64,000 nt of DNA, from contig NZ_JPFW01000009.1 of assembly GCF_000722705.1 (NCBI RefSeq), positions 1 through 64,000 on the forward strand, written 5' to 3'. The position numbers were made by a program, and so were the translations under genes. Below the pieces are notes generated by a model. It did not search any database and was not told the DNA's origin. It saw only the letters and a list, made by a program, of their open reading frames with translations. Each line of letters opens with the position of its first letter. Position 1 is the first letter of the stretch. The stretch is from Streptococcus mitis (GTDB lineage Bacteria > Bacillota > Bacilli > Lactobacillales > Streptococcaceae). Positions 61,190 to 64,000 of this stretch are shown in pieces.

Positions 61190-61468
61190 CTACACTATTA
61201 CAGCCAAAAAATTACTAAGCAAGTGAATTAGTACAGAGTATTCTATCCTTTTAGTTCTATAATAAATGTAAGATACTATACCGCCTAACAAACTATACAG
61301 TAAAATCGATCTAATAAAAATTCCAATACTAGGTTCGTTCATGGAATGCACAAACCCAAACAATATATTTGATATGATGAAACCTTTTCTGCTCATATTA
61401 TAGCAATAATTCATTATTGCACCATGAAAAGTTATTTCCTCTAAAACTGGTTCTCCGAAAATTGCGAT
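61190..61468 (-). pseudogene. CPBP-type (CAAX-like) membrane protease fragment
   Basis: In frame after a TAA (61469-61471) the sequence reads IAIFGEPVLEEITFHG, the CPBP motif 1 (EExxxR) with His in place of Arg, then motif 2 FGFVHSMNEP and motif 3 HLLSNFLA, with two membrane helices. The first 100 or so residues expected of the family are missing. It is directly joined to the ImmA/IrrE remnant upstream, so it is a broken piece. Complete members often accompany bacteriocin immunity or defence loci. Confidence 0.65.
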
Positions 61469-61751
61469 TTAAAAGAAAATGTCCCAGCTCATGGCAAAGC
61501 GTAAAATTTTGCTTCGTAATAGGATTCTCCTATTCATAAGAAATACTAACACCTAGTTCATTAATTATTGTCAATCCCTCTATCTTTCGACCTGAAAAGT
61601 GGTGGGGAATCACCAAAATTCTATTTTCACTCACATAATAATCAAAGAAAAAACGAAAGGTATATTTCAATAAGGGAATATCTTGATTCTTCATCAACTG
61701 ATAAAGAAATTGCTTGGCTTTTTGTTGAGTATCTATATACAAATCTTCCAA
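61469..61751 (-). pseudogene. ImmA/IrrE-type (M78) metallopeptidase gene, interrupted
   Basis: Best start is a TTG at 61749-61751 with AAGGAGG six bases upstream (LEDLYIDTQQKAKQFL). The frame hits TAG at 61530-61532 (after GVSISYE) and, read through, continues ENPITKQNFTLCHELGHFLL, the M78 signature with the zinc motif HELGH at 61479-61493. The rest is lost at a junction with the CPBP fragment. ImmA-type peptidases cleave or inactivate partner XRE repressors. Its promoter shares operators with the HdiR-like gene. Confidence 0.75.
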
Positions 61752-61786
61752 CTTGTACCTCCTTTTTCTTTGGAAATACAAAATTT

Positions 61787-61834
61787 AACCAAATTGGTTA
61801 AATTCATTATATAAAAAGTAGACGAATGTCTACT
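61787..61834 (-). promoter_or_regulatory. promoter/operator of the ImmA-type gene, matching the hdiR promoter
   Basis: Palindrome AACCAATTTGGTT (61787-61799), TATAAT on the minus strand (61806-61811) and the perfect inverted repeat AGTAGAC-N4-GTCTACT (61817-61834), in the same order as at 44662-44712. Spacing is 3 bases shorter because of a shorter A tract; the -35 (TAGACA) is then only 15 bases from the -10. Confidence 0.75.
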
Positions 61835-61846
61835 GGACTGACAACT

Positions 61847-62671
61847 TTAACTAAGCAATTCATTAAATATATCAGATAAAGCACTATCGACTTGTTTCCT
61901 TCTATTGGTCTTTGTAAATGAATCAATTATTGATGCAATAATATAAACTATTAATAAAATAACTAAAGCAACAAATAAAATTATAATAAAATTGATGAAA
62001 AATTCTTCACCTTGCACTTTGTCCCATTTAGTATCCAAAATCTTTTTTACAATAAGTGAAGCAGAAAACAGACCTGCTATTATACTTGAAATCCATCTAA
62101 TTATTTTATCACTCAATATTTGACGAGCGTTTTTTATCTTTCCTGTTTTGAATATTGTTTGCAGATTTTTTAGCTTCTCATTAGATAAAGCTGACAAAGC
62201 ACCCTTCACTTTTTCTTGTTCTTTTGAAGTCACACCTTGTGTATTTATCACGAACATGGCTAGTTTATTTTTCCCACTCCCCTTATACGCATAGTAATTC
62301 CATATATCTATCCCCATATTCATATTTGTTGGTTTCCGTTCAAAAGAAAAAATGTACGGCTCGAATATACCAATACAACCTATAATAACAAAATAAATAA
62401 TATATAAAATTGTAGCTATATTTAGTTGATTAAAAGGAGCGGATGATTCTACAAATAAACCGGTTAAAAAAATAATCCATGCTGTGAGAGTATTGATAGA
62501 TATCAATAAATTTACTTGCAAAACTGATATTTTTTTGTACTTTTTCATATCACTATCTGACAACTCCAGCCAGGATACGCTATCATCAATACTACGTTCA
62601 AAAATACGCTTATATTTAAAAAACCATACAATACAAACAGTAGTGAATACAACTAACAATAAAATAAACAT
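61847..62671 (-). CDS. membrane protein of unknown function
   Basis: 274 residues from the ATG at 62669-62671, with GAAGGG upstream (a TTG two codons earlier is possible). Five membrane helices: about 3-20, 55-75, 85-107, 190-210 and 228-250. A cytoplasmic charged segment of about 70 residues lies between the third and fourth (KEQEKVKGALSALSNEKLKN). No family recognised. AT-rich and among decayed genes, so it may belong to a former mobile or defence element. Confidence 0.65.
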   Translation of the reverse strand: MFILLLVVFTTVCIVWFFKYKRIFERSIDDSVSWLELSDSDMKKYKKISVLQVNLLISINTLTAWIIFLTGLFVESSAPFNQLNIATILYIIYFVIIGCIGIFEPYIFSFERKPTNMNMGIDIWNYYAYKGSGKNKLAMFVINTQGVTSKEQEKVKGALSALSNEKLKNLQTIFKTGKIKNARQILSDKIIRWISSIIAGLFSASLIVKKILDTKWDKVQGEEFFINFIIILFVALVILLIVYIIASIIDSFTKTNRRKQVDSALSDIFNELLS

Positions 62672-62686
62672 TTTCAAACCCTTCTT

Positions 62687-62909
62687 CTAATACTTCATAC
62701 GGATAAATTTTTCCAATCTGATTTCAAATACTTCTGATAGCCTAACTACATACTTAAAGCTAGCATTCTTAAGTACTTCTTTCTCCCATCCTATTGATAC
62801 TATTCCAATAATTTTATTTGGCAATGATATTCTTTCAGATAAAGCCAAATGTTAAATCCATTTTACCTCCAGAACAATGAATATTTGTCTCCTCAATCCT
62901 AAGATCCAT
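62687..62909 (-). pseudogene. small frameshifted ORF of unknown family
   Basis: From the ATG at 62907-62909 the frame gives MDLRIEETNIHCSGGKMDLT and stops within a few codons. A second frame continues ALSERISLPNKIIGIVSI and on to a stop at 62687-62689. The two parts read as one short beta-rich protein broken by a frameshift near 62855. No family recognised. Confidence 0.35.
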
Positions 62910-62942
62910 GTGTACGGTAATTTTTATATATATATGGAAATG

Positions 62943-63083
62943 TTAACCACATCTATCACAGACTTCATCTTTTTCTAGTTCATAATATGTATCCCATCCT
63001 GAACCTTTTTCCAAGGTACGACTTGAAAAAGCATACATTTTTGGAGAAGGAAACACGCTTTCACAAGAGCATGTATCGGTCAT
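62943..63083 (-). CDS. 46-residue protein with cysteine motifs
   Basis: ATG at 63081-63083; starts MTDTCSCESVFPSPKMYAFS and ends DEVCDRCG. A CxC near the N-terminus and CxxC at the C-terminus could bind zinc. Too short for most gene finders. Its stop is in the same frame as the following fragment (62909), so they may once have been one gene. No family recognised and no clear ribosome site. Confidence 0.4.
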   Translation of the reverse strand: MTDTCSCESVFPSPKMYAFSSRTLEKGSGWDTYYELEKDEVCDRCG

Positions 63084-63337
63084 ATTTTATTTAACTCTAG
63101 AAATATTCATTCGTCTAATAATAAATATATCATATTTCACAATAAATGAGTACTATCAAAGATACATTTTCTTTCAGATCCCCCTTTTCACTTGATCACT
63201 TATTGTTGCTTAGATTTATCAAGAACAATCAGATTTGTATCAATTTCAAGTATCACCTAGTTACAAAAATTTGGGGTGAACAGAAAAAGCATCCTGTATT
63301 TTTGATACGAAATGCATTCAATAAATGTAAATAAGTT

Positions 63338-63388
63338 TTAACGTTTACTAAATTGTGATGCTTTACGAGCTTTTTTCAAGCCTGGTTT
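63338..63388 (-). other. duplicated 3' end of rpsI (probable attachment-site scar)
   Basis: Minus-strand translation KPGLKKARKASQFSKR followed by TAA equals the conserved C-terminus of ribosomal protein S9. Upstream of it the reading (LKSNRV) no longer matches S9 and no start exists. The 3' end of rpsI is a known integration site for streptococcal integrative mobilizable elements. The full rpsI is expected to the right, outside the window, in the same orientation. Confidence 0.7.
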
Positions 63389-63508
63389 GACACGGTTTGA
63401 TTTCAAGTAATCTATAAATAGCTTTACATCAAAATTTAGCAGACTTGTACTGCTTTTTTATTTCAAAAAAATTGAATAAGTTTGTTTGAAATAGGAAATT
63501 TATCATCC

Positions 63509-63889
63509 CTATAAAGAGCCATCTAAATATTTACTTAGCCGATCATTTATAAAGCTGGTTGCTACACTTTTAATTACTTCCAAAGTCATAGGTAGAGCAT
63601 TTTCTTTGATATTATTCTTAGTCCTATTCCACATACTGTTTTCTCTTATTTTATCTAGAAAATCATGCCCCTCCCAAGTCAAAGCACCAACACTAAAAAA
63701 ATAGATTTCATCACTAGCATACGTTGGTTTATAACTTTTTATTAAACCCGCTTCAAACAACAAGTCGCAATGGTATGCTATTGTTTCTACATCATATCCG
63801 TCAATTTGTAAATTAATCAACCCAGTTGATCTATACTCATCCTCAATTTTAAAAAGTATCAAACGGCATAAATCCATATCTCTCTTCAT
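63509..63889 (-). CDS. DUF2513 family protein
   Basis: 126 residues from the ATG at 63887-63889 (MKRDMDLCRLILFKIE); the open frame upstream adds an unlikely extension. Winged-helix-like DUF2513: helix LILFKIED, YHCDLLFEAGLI and the typical LTWEGHDFLDKIREN. Such proteins are common on phages and integrative elements. It lies on the element side of the rpsI-type repeat. Function unknown. Confidence 0.85.
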   Translation of the reverse strand: MKRDMDLCRLILFKIEDEYRSTGLINLQIDGYDVETIAYHCDLLFEAGLIKSYKPTYASDEIYFFSVGALTWEGHDFLDKIRENSMWNRTKNNIKENALPMTLEVIKSVATSFINDRLSKYLDGSL

Positions 63890-64000
63890 CTTAATAACCT
63901 CTACACAGTGACATATATTCATAGTGTACAACTTATTAATAGAAGGGTCAAGTGGCAAAGAGTCAAAGAGAGAGGAAGATTTATATCTAACTCACGAACA

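Noticed and set aside
63146-63334. Plus-strand 62-codon ORF
   Set aside because: No ribosome site and no recognisable family; likely chance in AT-rich DNA next to the rpsI-type repeat.

Overview
The window reads as chromosome of a Mitis-group Streptococcus: a pneumococcus relative such as Streptococcus mitis, S. pseudopneumoniae or a non-encapsulated S. pneumoniae. The evidence is the gene order (liaFSR, mevalonate operon, ritR-gnd-mapZ-rnpB-gpsB-recU-pbp1A, aliA, dexB, luxS, clpL, mraY-pbp2X-ftsL-rsmH), the choline-binding repeat proteins, the low GC content and several BOX elements. The order runs opposite to the usual pneumococcal map. I cannot fix the species by eye. The divergent penicillin-binding proteins and some gene content recall S. 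mitis or S. pseudopneumoniae.

Layout. 1-4 kb: a tandem array of three paralogous choline-binding surface protein genes (the first cut by the window edge) with an Rgg-type regulator between two of them. 4.3-6.7 kb: the LiaFSR envelope-stress system. 6.7-10.5 kb: the four-gene mevalonate/isoprenoid operon. 10.7-20.9 kb: a CbpC/CbpJ/CbpF-type protein, the redox-responsive orphan regulator RitR, gnd, division protein MapZ, an RNA methyltransferase, RNase P RNA, GpsB, a YpsA-like protein, and recU-pbp1A. 20.9-29.6 kb: the locus that carries the capsule genes in encapsulated pneumococci. Here dexB and aliA are separated only by two further oligopeptide-binding lipoprotein genes (aliC and aliD type) and a decayed fragment that reads as UDP-galactopyranose mutase (glf), so no capsule operon is present.

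29.7-39.1 kb: a DUF1846 gene, luxS, clpL with two CtsR-like sites and a BOX in its leader, and the rsmH-ftsL-pbp2X-mraY division cluster. 39.2-41.7 kb: an XRE regulator with small DUF3278-type membrane proteins and a glutathione peroxidase. 41.8-44.7 kb: an SOS-type operon of a LexA/HdiR-like repressor, a UmuC-like polymerase, a YolD-like protein and a frameshifted DUF5960-type gene. 44.8-46.3 kb: a di/tripeptide transporter. 46.8-56.7 kb: a carbohydrate locus with a GH31 glycosidase, a DUF624 protein and a three-gene ABC importer, transcribed divergently from a YesM/YesN-type two-component system whose kinase gene is frameshifted.

56.7-64 kb is an AT-rich accessory region. It holds a DUF4143 ATPase with paired palindromes at its promoter, an ApeA-like HEPN protein (a family with anti-phage members) preceded by a zinc-ribbon protein, a decayed ImmA/IrrE peptidase gene joined to a CPBP-protease fragment, an unknown membrane protein, a 46-residue cysteine-motif ORF, a duplicated 3' end of rpsI that looks like an integration-site scar, and a DUF2513 gene. 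The most interesting signals are the ApeA-like pair, a bipartite promoter/operator shared by the SOS repressor and the decayed ImmA gene 17 kb away, and the glf relic in the capsule-less dexB-aliA interval.
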